From an uncultured Sphingopyxis sp. (GTDB lineage: Bacteria > Pseudomonadota > Alphaproteobacteria > Sphingomonadales > Sphingomonadaceae), in NCBI RefSeq assembly GCF_900078365.1, contig NZ_LT598653.1:2666001-2730000 (forward strand): a stretch of DNA of 64,000 bases. The letters run 5' to 3'. Shown piece by piece: positions 51,890 to 60,096 of this stretch (position 1 is the stretch's first letter; the number at the start of each line of letters is the position of its first letter). The notes under the pieces are model-generated. The model worked only from the letters and a program-made list of their open reading frames with translations. It had not been told where the DNA came from and did not search any database. A program made the position numbers and the translations under genes.

Positions 51890-52704
51890 GCGCGGCGCGC
51901 CGTCTTCCGATCACGCAGGTCGACGCCTTTGCCGACCGCCCCTTCACCGGCAATCCCGCGGCGGTGATGCCGCTCGACGAATGGCTCGACGACGCGACCC
52001 TGCAGGCGATCGCGGCCGAGAATAATCTCGCCGAAACCGCCTTTCTCGTCCCCGACGACAGCGACGAAGCCGATTATGAGCTGCGCTGGTTCACCCCGAC
52101 GCTGGAGGTCGCGCTCTGCGGCCATGCGACGCTGGCGAGCGGGCATGTCCTTCTGTCGGCGGCGCAGTGGCGGAGCGAAATGCGCTTTCGCACGCGCAAG
52201 GCGGGCATATTGCAGGTGACGCGCGACGGCGAGAAAGACGGCTATCGCATGAAGCTGCCCGCCTATCGGGCGGAAGCGAAGCCCCTGCCCGACATTGCGC
52301 GCGCGATGGGCGGCGACGTCGTCGAAACATTGTGGCACGAGGGCGGCTATGCGCTGGTCGTCTATCGCAGTGCCGAAGAGGTCCGCGCGCTGACGCCCGA
52401 TCTCGCGGCGCTGAGCGAGGGCGACAGCCTCTATATCGCGACCGCGCCGGGCGCGGGCGACGCGTCGGGCGCCGACGTCGTCAGCCGCGCCTTCGCGCCC
52501 GGGGCCGGCATCCCCGAGGACCCGGTGACCGGGTCGGCGCACTGCGTGCTGACGCCCTATTGGACGACGCGCCTCGGCCGCGACGCCTTCGCCGCCTATC
52601 AGGCGAGCGCGCGCGGCGGCCATGTCGGCTGCCGCCTCGACGGCGACATGGTCGAGCTCACCGGCACCTGCGTCACGACGCTGGTGGGCGATTTTCTGCT
52701 ATAA
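51886..52704 (+). CDS. PhzF-family isomerase-like protein
   Basis: 272 residues. Two-lobed PhzF fold with DAFADRPFTGNPAAVM, the catalytic Glu50 in NNLAETAFL, RWFTPTLEVALCGHATLAS and EDPVTGSAHCVLTPYW. Named after phenazine biosynthesis, but isolated genes like this one occur widely and their substrates are unknown. It is coupled to pdxH by an ATGA overlap and converges on the serine hydrolase with a 6-base overlap. Confidence 0.9.
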   Translation: MSAARRLPITQVDAFADRPFTGNPAAVMPLDEWLDDATLQAIAAENNLAETAFLVPDDSDEADYELRWFTPTLEVALCGHATLASGHVLLSAAQWRSEMRFRTRKAGILQVTRDGEKDGYRMKLPAYRAEAKPLPDIARAMGGDVVETLWHEGGYALVVYRSAEEVRALTPDLAALSEGDSLYIATAPGAGDASGADVVSRAFAPGAGIPEDPVTGSAHCVLTPYWTTRLGRDAFAAYQASARGGHVGCRLDGDMVELTGTCVTTLVGDFLL

Positions 52705-53856
52705 GCTTTCGGTCAGATCCGCGAGGTGGCGACGCAGCGCGGGGAATTGATCGTCCCGCGTCACCCCGAGCCGCACGATCGTCACGCGCTGCGACGGGGA
52801 GACGATGATATATTGGCCCTGATGGCCGATGCAGGCGAACAGGTCGTTCGGGCCGCGGTCGGGCCATAAAGCCGGAGTGACTCCCGCGGGACGCTTGCGA
52901 TTCAGCCAGATATGGCCGCCATAGCCTGCATCGTTCCGCGATGGCGTCAGCATGAAGCGCATCCAGGTTTCGGGGAGCAGCCGCTGCCCGTTCACGACGC
53001 CGCGATTGCGCAGGAATTCGCCGAACTTCGCATAGTCGCGCGCGGTCGCGTGCATGATCGACCCGCCAATCATCGTGCCCTTCGCATCGAACTCGGGAGT
53101 CAGGCTGGTCATGCCGAGCGGCTCGATCAGCCGGCCGCCGATGAAATCGCGCATCGCGTCGCGCCGCGCATCGGGATTCGGCGACGGCGTCAGCGTGTCG
53201 GCGATGATGTCCGACAGGATGACGCTGGTCGCCGAGCTGTAGTTGAAGACCTCGCCCGGCTGCGCCGCCGCGGGCTTCGCCTCGGCAAAGCCGGCCATGT
53301 CGCCCGCACCGTCGCCGAACAGCATTTCGACGGTATCGCCCTGCCACACCGGATCGCCGGTTTCGACATGCTCGAGCCCCGCCGACATATGCAGCAGATC
53401 GCGCAGCGTGATCGCGCCGCGCGGATCGCCGCTGCGCTGCCACGCATCGACCGGCGCGGGGGCGCCCAGCGACAATTGCCCGTCGGCGACGAGGAAGCCG
53501 GTGAGCACCGCGGTGATGCTTTTCGCCATCGACCAGCTGATCAGCTTGCTGCGGGGGCCGAAACCCGCGCCATAGCGTTCGTAGATCAACTCGCCGCCCT
53601 GCAGCACGAGCAGCGCACGCGTCTCCCCGACATCGTCGGCATCGATGAAGAGCGCGTCGGCGCGCGCCCGGATCGCGGCGGGCAAGGCGGGCAGCGCGCG
53701 CGGCGTCCCGGTCTTTGCGACGTCGTCGAGCGACAGGCCGAATTTCGGCCCGGACGACGCGGGCGCCATCGTCCCCTGCCCCGCCGCCTGCGCCAGCGTC
53801 CACGCCGCCAGCATCGCGAGGGCGGCACTTGCCAGCAGCCTTTTTTTCGTGATCAT
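52699..53856 (-). CDS. Serine hydrolase of the beta-lactamase (class C-like) family
   Basis: 385 residues. A signal peptide (MITKKRLLASAALAMLAAWT) precedes a penicillin-binding-protein-like domain with SWSMAKSIT (SxxK, nucleophile Ser), VFNYSSATSVIL (YxS) and a C-terminal GHQGQYIIV (HxG). The substrate may be a peptidoglycan peptide or an ester. The start is divergent from and overlaps the neighbouring small protein gene within the bases CATG. Confidence 0.9.
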   Translation of the reverse strand: MITKKRLLASAALAMLAAWTLAQAAGQGTMAPASSGPKFGLSLDDVAKTGTPRALPALPAAIRARADALFIDADDVGETRALLVLQGGELIYERYGAGFGPRSKLISWSMAKSITAVLTGFLVADGQLSLGAPAPVDAWQRSGDPRGAITLRDLLHMSAGLEHVETGDPVWQGDTVEMLFGDGAGDMAGFAEAKPAAAQPGEVFNYSSATSVILSDIIADTLTPSPNPDARRDAMRDFIGGRLIEPLGMTSLTPEFDAKGTMIGGSIMHATARDYAKFGEFLRNRGVVNGQRLLPETWMRFMLTPSRNDAGYGGHIWLNRKRPAGVTPALWPDRGPNDLFACIGHQGQYIIVSPSQRVTIVRLGVTRDDQFPALRRHLADLTESL

Positions 53857-54286
53857 GGGCGGGGTGAATAACATCAATCCGACCGGCCCTTCAACGGGCG
53901 AGGCGCCGCCAGCCGCCCCCTCGCCCGCCGCGCCGCCAGCGGATGCGGCGCCATCGCGGAAGAAACCGGGCCGCCGGGGCGGCTGCCTGCCTTGGGCGAT
54001 CGTCGCCGCGGTGCTGCTTGCCGTCTTCGCGGTCTGGAAATTCCCGTCGTTCAAGGCGCAGGCCGAACTGGGGTCGGCCTATGCGGCGCGCGTCGGCTGT
54101 TCGTGCCGCTATGTCCAGGGCCGCAGCCTCGAAAGTTGTCAGAGCGATTTCGAGCCCGGGATGGAGATGGTGTCGCTGAGCGAGGATCCGGCGACCAGGA
54201 CGATCACCGGCAGCGTCCCCCTGCTCGCCTCGCGCAGCGCGCGCCATGCCGGCGCGAGCGGCTGCCTGATGCAACCAGATAATTAG
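53855..54286 (+). CDS. Small single-pass membrane protein with conserved Cys
   Basis: 143 residues. A Pro/Ala-rich, basic cytosolic N-terminus, one membrane segment (CLPWAIVAAVLLAVFAVWKF, about residues 44-63), and a periplasmic part with GCSCRYVQGRSLESCQSDFE and a final GCLMQPDN that could form disulfides. Not a recognised family. A GTG at 53864 with G-rich sequence before it may be the real start, since the ATG at 53855 overlaps the start of the opposite gene. Confidence 0.65.
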   Translation: MGGVNNINPTGPSTGEAPPAAPSPAAPPADAAPSRKKPGRRGGCLPWAIVAAVLLAVFAVWKFPSFKAQAELGSAYAARVGCSCRYVQGRSLESCQSDFEPGMEMVSLSEDPATRTITGSVPLLASRSARHAGASGCLMQPDN

Positions 54287-54295
54287 AGTTCCGCT

Positions 54296-55078
54296 CTACT
54301 CCTCCCCGTCCACCGGCACGATCGCCGACCGGTGGCGGCGGCGCCACTCGCCCGGCGACATGCCGACCTTGTTCCGGAAGACCGCGCACAGGTGCGCGTG
54401 GCTCGAAAATCCGGTGGCGAAGGCGATTTCGGCGATCGACAGCGGGCGGTTCATCAGGAACCAGCAGGCGCGGCGCAGCCGTTGGCGCAGCACATATTGC
54501 GCGGGCGTGCGCCCGGTCGCGCGGGCGAAATGGACGATCAGGCTGTTGACCGACATGCCGGCTTCGGCCGCCATATCCTCGACGGTCAACGGCACTTCGA
54601 GCTGCGCCTGGATGAAGATCATCAAATCGTTGATGCGCCGGGTCATGCCGGGGGATTCGGCGCGCCCGGCCATATGATCGAGCGTTCGGGCGAGGATCGC
54701 GACCAGCGGACCGGCCGCCGAGGCGTCGCCCGCCCCCAGCGCCCGGACGAGCGCCGCGAGCGCGAGGTCATGGTGCGCCGCGAGCGCCCGCGTATGGGGC
54801 GCGATCGACAGCAGGGCCGCGGGAATCTCGACCTCGCTATAGCGGACCGCGCCGCCCTTCGCCGCCGCGCGATAGACCAGTCCCGCGGGCACCAGCCACA
54901 TCTCGCCCGGCAACGGATCGCCAAGCGACGTCCGCATCTCGCCCAGCCAGGTTTCGAGCCAGTGATAGCTGCCCGCCTCGTAAAGGATCAGCGCATGGAC
55001 ATCGCGTTCGATCGTCCAGTTCGAAGGGCCATCGATCCGGTCAGTGATCGAGGCGACCCTGAGTCCACCCACTTCCAT
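54296..55078 (-). CDS. AraC-family transcriptional regulator
   Basis: 260 residues. The C-terminal domain is a canonical AraC pair of HTHs: LTVEDMAAEAGMSVNSLIVH, TGRTPAQYVLRQRLRRAC and LSIAEIAFATGFSSHAHLCA with VFRNKVGMSPGEWRRRH. The N-terminal part is a cupin-like sensor (HALILYEAGSYHWLETWLGE). No obvious target gene is adjacent except by autoregulation; a perfect dyad lies 40 bases upstream. Function otherwise unknown. Confidence 0.9.
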   Translation of the reverse strand: MEVGGLRVASITDRIDGPSNWTIERDVHALILYEAGSYHWLETWLGEMRTSLGDPLPGEMWLVPAGLVYRAAAKGGAVRYSEVEIPAALLSIAPHTRALAAHHDLALAALVRALGAGDASAAGPLVAILARTLDHMAGRAESPGMTRRINDLMIFIQAQLEVPLTVEDMAAEAGMSVNSLIVHFARATGRTPAQYVLRQRLRRACWFLMNRPLSIAEIAFATGFSSHAHLCAVFRNKVGMSPGEWRRRHRSAIVPVDGEE

Positions 55079-55117
55079 GACCGGAGTATGGCAAGAATGG
55101 GAGAATGTGAAAGCCTG

Positions 55118-55138
55118 CCATATTGCCCCGCAATATGG
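55118..55138. promoter_or_regulatory. Perfect 9-bp dyad upstream of the AraC regulator
   Basis: CCATATTGC and GCAATATGG around CCC. It lies 40 bases before the regulator start on the minus strand and directly before the candidate structured RNA on the plus strand. It could be an operator for either one, or the first hairpin of the RNA. Confidence 0.5.
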
Positions 55139-55139
55139 T

Positions 55140-55281
55140 TAAATCGCCCCACCCAAAGTCCCCGGCCTTGGTCGCAGCCAAGGGGAAATGGGTGCGGGCA
55201 ACAATATTCGCGTGCCCCAGACACGCAGTCCCAGACCCCCCCAAAGGCGGGCGGCGCCATCGCTGCCCGCCGCTTTTTTTG
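55140..55281 (+). ncRNA. Candidate structured RNA ending in a terminator
   Basis: No plus-strand gene lies upstream, yet a plus-strand terminator is present. Before it, GCCCCACCCA (55146-55155) pairs with TGGGT-G-GGGC (55189-55199, one bulged C). This stem encloses CCTTGG/CCAAGG around TCGCAG, and GCGTG/CACGC follows as a second hairpin near 55210-55226. An alternative long closing stem pairs TTGCCCCGCA with TGCGGGCAA (55193-55201), which would give a long irregular hairpin with internal bubble, somewhat like 6S RNA. The family was not recognised and no firm promoter is seen. Confidence 0.45.
55246..55280 (+). terminator. Rho-independent terminator on the plus strand
   Basis: GGCGGGC (55246-55252) pairs with GCCCGCC (55265-55271), followed by seven T at 55274-55280. 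On the minus strand there is no T run, so it acts on plus-strand transcription, where no protein gene precedes it. Confidence 0.75.
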
Positions 55282-55304
55282 GGAAGAGGACGAGCCCCCC
55301 GATC

Positions 55305-56228
55305 TCAGGTCGCGGCGAGAAATTCGTCCATCGCGCGATTGACCGCGTCGGGCGCCTCCCACGGCACGAAATGGCCGCAGCCCGGCACCTTCACGATCGT
55401 CGCGCCGGGGACGAGATCCTCCATCCCGTCAAGGTTGCACGACGGCAGCGCGACATCGTCGAGCGCCCAGATCACCAGCGTCGGGACCGCGAGTTTCGGA
55501 AAAGGCGCGGCGGGCGGCTCGGCATAGGGCTCGTCCATCGCGGGGACTTTGATCGTCGAGGCGCGATACCAGTTGATCATCGCGCGGCAGGCGTCGCGAT
55601 CCTCCCAATCCTTAAGCAAGCGGCCGATCTCATCGGCGGGCTGGAGGCCGCCGCTCGGCACGCGATCCGCAAAGGCGTGGGCGAGGATGCCGGCGATGCC
55701 ATGCTCCTCGAGGATCTTGTCGCTCGCGGGGTCGCGGAAGGTGCGGATATATTGGCTCGCCGCGCGCTGCTCCTCATCGGTCGCGAGAAGGCGCTGGAAG
55801 ATCCCCGGATGCGGCGCGTTCGCGATCACCGCGCGCGTCACGCGGCCCGCCCACGCCGGATGCAGTCCGCCCGGCTGGCCGCCCAGCGCGACGCCCCAGG
55901 CGATCGCGCCGCCCCAGTCGTGCCCGGCGATGGTGAATGTATCGACGCCGAGCACGTCGGCGAGCGCGAAAATGTCGGCGATCAGCTTGTCGGGGGTGTA
56001 GGCTTCGACCTCCTGCGGCTTCGACGATCCGCGATAGCCGCGCTGGTCGGGCGCGATGCAGCGGAAGCGGCCCGCGAAATGCGGCAGCTGATGACGCCAG
56101 GTGCGGTGCGATTCGGGAAAGCCGTGGAGGAAGATCAGCGTCGGGGCGTTCTTCGGCCCGATGTCGACCACATCGAGCTCGACCCCGGTCGAAAGCCTAA
56201 CGCGCTGCTGTTCGAAATCGCCGATCAT
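55305..56228 (-). CDS. Alpha/beta-fold hydrolase, epoxide hydrolase-like
   Basis: 307 residues. HGFPESHRTWRHQLPHF (oxyanion HGxP), AGHDWGGAIAW with Asp as nucleophile, and GCGHFVPWEAP with the catalytic His. The Asp nucleophile puts it in the epoxide hydrolase or haloalkane dehalogenase group; tyrosines in a cap (INWYRAS) favour epoxide hydrolase. The ATG at 56228 was chosen; a TTG lies three bases upstream. The upstream 314-base gap to pirin holds a family C repeat and no gene. Confidence 0.88.
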   Translation of the reverse strand: MIGDFEQQRVRLSTGVELDVVDIGPKNAPTLIFLHGFPESHRTWRHQLPHFAGRFRCIAPDQRGYRGSSKPQEVEAYTPDKLIADIFALADVLGVDTFTIAGHDWGGAIAWGVALGGQPGGLHPAWAGRVTRAVIANAPHPGIFQRLLATDEEQRAASQYIRTFRDPASDKILEEHGIAGILAHAFADRVPSGGLQPADEIGRLLKDWEDRDACRAMINWYRASTIKVPAMDEPYAEPPAAPFPKLAVPTLVIWALDDVALPSCNLDGMEDLVPGATIVKVPGCGHFVPWEAPDAVNRAMDEFLAAT

Positions 56229-56392
56229 CAAATGCTCCCTCGGGCTTCATTGGTTTCTTTTCGAAACCAATCTGGCGGGGATTAGGGAGCATGGCAAGCT
56301 GCAACAGGTGACGGGGTGTATGGCGAAGGGGCTGGATCGCGGGAATGTTCGCTACGGGTTGGTGAGCGGACGTTGTGGGGTTGCACTGTTTT

Positions 56393-56509
56393 CCCCTCCC
56401 GCTTGCGGGAGGGGCAGCGAGACTTACGAACTTTGTTCGTTAGTCGCAGCGGGGTGGGCAATTGCACCGCCGCTGCCCACCCCCAGCCCCTCCCGCAAGC
56501 GGGAGGGGA
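56393..56509. repeat. Palindromic repeat, family C
   Basis: Ends CCCCTCCCGCTTGCGGGAGG and its complement. Inside are AGCGAGACTTACGAACTTTG and TTCGTTAGTCGCAGCGGGGT, the same module as in family A, and a GCACCGCCGCTGCCC stretch. It lies upstream of the hydrolase and downstream of pirin. Confidence 0.85.
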
Positions 56510-56542
56510 GAAGAACGTCCGCTTCCGGCCAAAATCGGACCC

Positions 56543-57430
56543 CTATGGATAGCTCACCGTCTTCGGCACCTCGGGTATCGGGATGAACTCTTCGCTATCG
56601 CCGGGAACCAGCGGGAATTTGCGTTCCTTCCATTCCGCCTTCGCCTCGTTGATGCGGTCGCGCGACGAGCTGACGAAATTCCACCACACATGGCGCGGCG
56701 TCGTGAACGCCTCGCCGCCCATCAGCATCACGCGCGCGTCGCTGTCGGCGCGCAGTGTCATTGCCTGTCCGGGTTTCAGGATATAAAGGCTATGGCGGTC
56801 GAGCGCCTCGCCATCGAGGCTCGCATCGCCGAGCGCGACGAGCACCGCGCGCTCGTCGGCCTCGGCGTCGATCGGCAAGGTCGCCCCGGCGTTCATCAAT
56901 ATGTCGGCATAGATGGTCGCGGCGTGCTGCGTCGTCGGCGCGGTCGCGCCCCACAGGCTGCCCATGATCACGCGCGCCGAGACATTGCCGTCCTCGACCA
57001 GCGGCAGCTGATCGGCGGCAACATGCTCGAACGCCGGGTCGACCTCTTCCTTGCCGTCGGGCAGCGCGAGCCAGGTCTGCATGCCCGAAATGCCCGACCC
57101 GGTGGCGCGCTCGGCTTGCGGCGTGCGCTCGGAATGGACGATGCCGCGCCCCGCGGTCATCAAATTGCACGCGCCGGGGCGGATCGTCGCATAGGTGCCG
57201 AGGCTGTCGCGATGGTCGATCGCGCCTTCGAAGAGATAGGTCAAAGTCGACAGGTTGATATGCGGGTGCGGGCGCACGTCCATGCCCTGCCCGATGTCGA
57301 AATGTGCGGGGCCGAACTGGTCGACGAAGATGAAGGGGCCGACCATCGTCCGCGCCTTGTTCGGCAAGGTCCGGCGCACGTCGAAGGCGCCGATGTCGTG
57401 GGTCGAAGGGGTGATGACGATCATGTTCAT
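56543..57430 (-). CDS. Pirin family protein
   Basis: 295 residues, bicupin. The metal site of the N-terminal cupin is in VRPHPHINLSTLTYLFEGAI and GRGIVHSERT (three His and one Glu), and FIFVDQFGPAHF and GMQTWLALPDGKEEVDPAF are family hallmarks. Some pirins act as quercetin dioxygenases or as redox-sensitive co-regulators. The ATG overlaps the stop of the BolA gene. Confidence 0.92.
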   Translation of the reverse strand: MNMIVITPSTHDIGAFDVRRTLPNKARTMVGPFIFVDQFGPAHFDIGQGMDVRPHPHINLSTLTYLFEGAIDHRDSLGTYATIRPGACNLMTAGRGIVHSERTPQAERATGSGISGMQTWLALPDGKEEVDPAFEHVAADQLPLVEDGNVSARVIMGSLWGATAPTTQHAATIYADILMNAGATLPIDAEADERAVLVALGDASLDGEALDRHSLYILKPGQAMTLRADSDARVMLMGGEAFTTPRHVWWNFVSSSRDRINEAKAEWKERKFPLVPGDSEEFIPIPEVPKTVSYP

Positions 57431-57717
57431 TCTCCCGGCGCCACGGCCTTGATCGCGAGCGCATGGACGCGCTGTCCCGGCAGGTCGCCGAGCGCCTTGT
57501 TCACCGTGCGCTGGCGCGCGACGCGGTTCATTCCGGCGAAGCCCGCCCACTCGATGTTCAGGCTGAAATGCGACTCGCCGCTGCCGTCGTCGCCCATATG
57601 GCCGTGATGGCTCGCACTGTCGTTGCTGAGGATGAAATTCGCATCGGGAAAGGCTGCGGCGAGCAGGCTTTCCATCTCTTGCTGTACGGGACCTTTGTTC
57701 CTCATGGGCTTGACCAT
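57427..57717 (-). CDS. BolA-family protein
   Basis: 96 residues. It shows the BolA core: LLAAAFPDANFILSNDS, HHGHMGDDGSGESHFSLNIE and FAGMNRVARQRTVNKAL-GDL with the C-terminal VHALAIKA. The conserved HFxLxI and RHxxVxxxL-type residues are visible. BolA proteins pair with monothiol glutaredoxins in Fe-S handling. It is divergent from the J-domain gene, an arrangement common next to cobS in alphaproteobacteria. Confidence 0.93.
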   Translation of the reverse strand: MVKPMRNKGPVQQEMESLLAAAFPDANFILSNDSASHHGHMGDDGSGESHFSLNIEWAGFAGMNRVARQRTVNKALGDLPGQRVHALAIKAVAPGE

Positions 57718-57785
57718 AAGCCCTCCGTCGCCAAATTATAAGACCTCCCGAAGGATAGTCCGACCCCCGATTCCGAAAGCCCCTT

Positions 57786-58379
57786 GTGCCGTCTTCCGCT
57801 CGCCCGACCCGATTCCATGGCCGCGTTCCGCGCGAGGAACGCTGCGCCGCGCCCGGCTGCCGCGAGGCGGGAGAGTTTCGCGCGCCGGTCTCGTCGCACC
57901 GCTCGCCCGACGGGCCGCCGCCCTATCGCTGGCTCTGCCTCGACCATGTGCGCGAGTTCAACGCGGGCTATAATTTCTTCGAAGGCATGAGCGCCGACCA
58001 GATCATGGCCGCGCAGTCGCCGACCGCCGGCTGGGAAACCGAAAGCCGCGCCTTTCGCCCCGCGGGCAGCGCCGACCTGCCGCCGCGCTGGGCCGATTTC
58101 CGCGACCCGATGGATGCGCTCGGCGCACGGTTCCGCCAACGCATGGACGCAGCGCGGCGCGAGGCGGCGAATCCCGGCATGTCGCGCGAGGAACATGACG
58201 CGATGCAGTTGCTCGGCCTTTCCGCCGACGCCGATCGCGCCGCGCTCCGCCGCCGCTACAGCGAGCTGGTGCGCAGATATCATCCCGACCGGAATGGCGG
58301 CGATCGCAGTTTCGAAACGCGGCTGGGTGCGGTAGTCGAAGCCTATCAGTTGCTGAGGAAGAGCAAGGCTTTCGCATAG
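57786..58379 (+). CDS. J-domain protein (alphaproteobacterial, upstream of cobS)
   Basis: 197 residues. The N-terminal half has paired Cys (ERCAAPGCREAG and WLCLDHVREFN) and FEGMSADQI. The C-terminal about 65 residues are a J domain (AMQLLGLSADADRAALRRRY, HPD in RRYHPDRNGGDRS). It is a likely partner of DnaK with unknown client, and homologues are regularly found between bolA and cobS. GTG start at 57786. Confidence 0.88.
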   Translation: MPSSARPTRFHGRVPREERCAAPGCREAGEFRAPVSSHRSPDGPPPYRWLCLDHVREFNAGYNFFEGMSADQIMAAQSPTAGWETESRAFRPAGSADLPPRWADFRDPMDALGARFRQRMDAARREAANPGMSREEHDAMQLLGLSADADRAALRRRYSELVRRYHPDRNGGDRSFETRLGAVVEAYQLLRKSKAFA

Positions 58380-58389
58380 GAGAGGCGCA

Positions 58390-58827
58390 ATGACCGACCT
58401 GAACGAAGCACGGATCGAGGTGGTGCGCCGCCATATGGCGCTCGAGATCACGCACGACTGGGACGGCGTCCTCGCGACCTTCGACCATCCGCGCTACGAA
58501 TTGATGGGACCCGGCACGATCTTCGACGGCGAGGCGGCGGTGCGCTCCTATTTCGCCTCGTCGCGCGAACCCTTTCCCGATCAGGCGAATGAGGTGATCG
58601 CGATCGCCGCCGACGCCGCGACGAACACGGTGCTCGTCGAATTCTGGCTGACCGGCACGCATCTCGGCCCGCTGAAGCTCGGCCTGCGCACGATCGAGGC
58701 GACCGGCAAGGCGTTCCGCATCCGCATGGCGGCGAGCTTCGAATTCGCCCCCGGCAGCGACAAGATCGCCTGCGAGCGCCCCTATTACGACCAGTCGGCG
58801 GTGATGAAGGCGCTCGGTCTCTTCTGA
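58390..58827 (+). CDS. SnoaL/NTF2-like protein
   Basis: 145 residues, one NTF2-like domain: EVVRRHMALEITHDWDGVLA, YELMGPGTIFDGEAAVRSYF, FWLTGTHLGPLKLGLRT and FRIRMAASFEFAPGSDKI. Members are isomerases, hydrolases or ligand-binding proteins, and the reaction cannot be told. AGGAGAG just before the ATG fixes the start. It lies 10 bases after the J-domain gene and is probably in the same transcript. Confidence 0.82.
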   Translation: MTDLNEARIEVVRRHMALEITHDWDGVLATFDHPRYELMGPGTIFDGEAAVRSYFASSREPFPDQANEVIAIAADAATNTVLVEFWLTGTHLGPLKLGLRTIEATGKAFRIRMAASFEFAPGSDKIACERPYYDQSAVMKALGLF

Positions 58828-58902
58828 AAAGGCGTTGCAAGGCGCAACCCGTCGCTATACCGCGACAGCCGAAGCGCCGCCCGGCGGCGACTCTCCCCAT
58901 AT

Positions 58903-59083
58903 CCCTCTCCCCTTGGGGGAGAGGGTTGCGAAGACTTGGCAGCTTGCTGCCTAGTCGAAGCTGGGTGAGGGGTATGCGAGCCTCGGGGCTCGCGCGAAGC
59001 TCCGCTTCGTCCACCCTCATCCAACTTCGCCTAATCGCTTCGCGATAAGGCTGCGTATCCTTCTCCCCCTCAAGGGAGAAGGG
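58903..59083. repeat. Palindromic repeat, family B (long form)
   Basis: Starts CCCTCTCCCCTTGGGGGAGA, ends CTTCTCCCCCTCAAGGGAGA. It has AAGACTTGGCAGCTTGCTGC and CTAGTCGAAGCTGGGTGAGG inside, related to the family A and C module, plus GCCTCGGGGCTCGCGCGAAG and TCGCTTCGCGATAAGG hairpins. It occupies most of the 279-base gap before cobS. Confidence 0.8.
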
Positions 59084-59106
59084 AATGAGATTTGAAAGCG
59101 ACGAAG

Positions 59107-60096
59107 ATGACCGATATTCCGAACAGCCTTCCCGATCACCACGGCTCGACGCTGCTCGCGGCGCCCGATGTCGAGGTCGACGCGCGCGAGGTCTTCGGGG
59201 TCGACATCGACATGAAGGTCCCCGCATTCAGCGAGGCTGACGAGCGCGTCCCCGACCTCGATCCGGCTTACGTCTTCGACGGCGACACGACGCTCGCGAT
59301 CCTCGCGGGCTTCAAATACAACCGCCGCGTGATGGTGCAGGGCTATCACGGCACCGGTAAGTCGACGCATATCGAACAGGTCGCCGCCCGCCTCAAATGG
59401 CCGTGCATCCGCGTCAACCTCGACGCGCATATCAGCCGCATCGACCTCGTCGGCCGCGACGCGATCGTGCTGCGCGACGGCCAGCAGGTCACCGAATTCC
59501 GCGAAGGCCTGCTCCCCTGGGCGCTGCAGACGCCGACCGCGCTCGTCTTCGACGAATATGACGCGGGCCGTCCCGACGTGATGTTCGTGATCCAGCGCGT
59601 GCTCGAGACCGAGGGCAAGCTCACCCTGCTCGACCAGAACCGCGTGATCCGCCCGAACCCGCATTTCCGCCTCTTCTCGACCGCGAACACCGTCGGGCTC
59701 GGCGACACGAGCGGGCTCTATCACGGGACGCAGCAGATCAACCAGGGCCAGATGGACCGCTGGAACATCGTCGTCACGCTGAACTATCTGCCCGCCGCGA
59801 CCGAGAGCGCAATCATCCTCGCCAAGGTGCCCGACACCGACGAGACGACCGTCGCCAATATGGTGAAGGTCGCGGACCTCACGCGCCAGGGCTTCATCAA
59901 TGGCGACATCTCGACCGTGATGTCGCCGCGCACGGTGATCAGCTGGGCGCAGAACACCGCGATCTTCAATAATATCGGCTTCGCCTTCCGCCTCAGCTTC
60001 CTCAACAAGTGCGACGAGGCCGAGCGGATGATCGTCGCCGAGTATTATCAGCGCGTGTTCGGCGAGGATTTGCCTGAGAGCGCGATCGGCAAGTGA
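59107..60096 (+). CDS. cobS: Cobaltochelatase subunit CobS
   Basis: 329 residues, full length. AAA+ domain with Walker A GYHGTGKSTH, Walker B TALVFDEYDAGRPDV and sensor-1 FRLFSTANTVGLGD. Together with CobT and CobN it inserts cobalt into hydrogenobyrinate a,c-diamide with ATP in aerobic cobalamin synthesis. cobT begins 2.7 kb downstream, after a lipoprotein and an MFS gene, instead of next to it. The ATG at 59107 was chosen over an in-frame one at 59092. Confidence 0.95.
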   Translation: MTDIPNSLPDHHGSTLLAAPDVEVDAREVFGVDIDMKVPAFSEADERVPDLDPAYVFDGDTTLAILAGFKYNRRVMVQGYHGTGKSTHIEQVAARLKWPCIRVNLDAHISRIDLVGRDAIVLRDGQQVTEFREGLLPWALQTPTALVFDEYDAGRPDVMFVIQRVLETEGKLTLLDQNRVIRPNPHFRLFSTANTVGLGDTSGLYHGTQQINQGQMDRWNIVVTLNYLPAATESAIILAKVPDTDETTVANMVKVADLTRQGFINGDISTVMSPRTVISWAQNTAIFNNIGFAFRLSFLNKCDEAERMIVAEYYQRVFGEDLPESAIGK

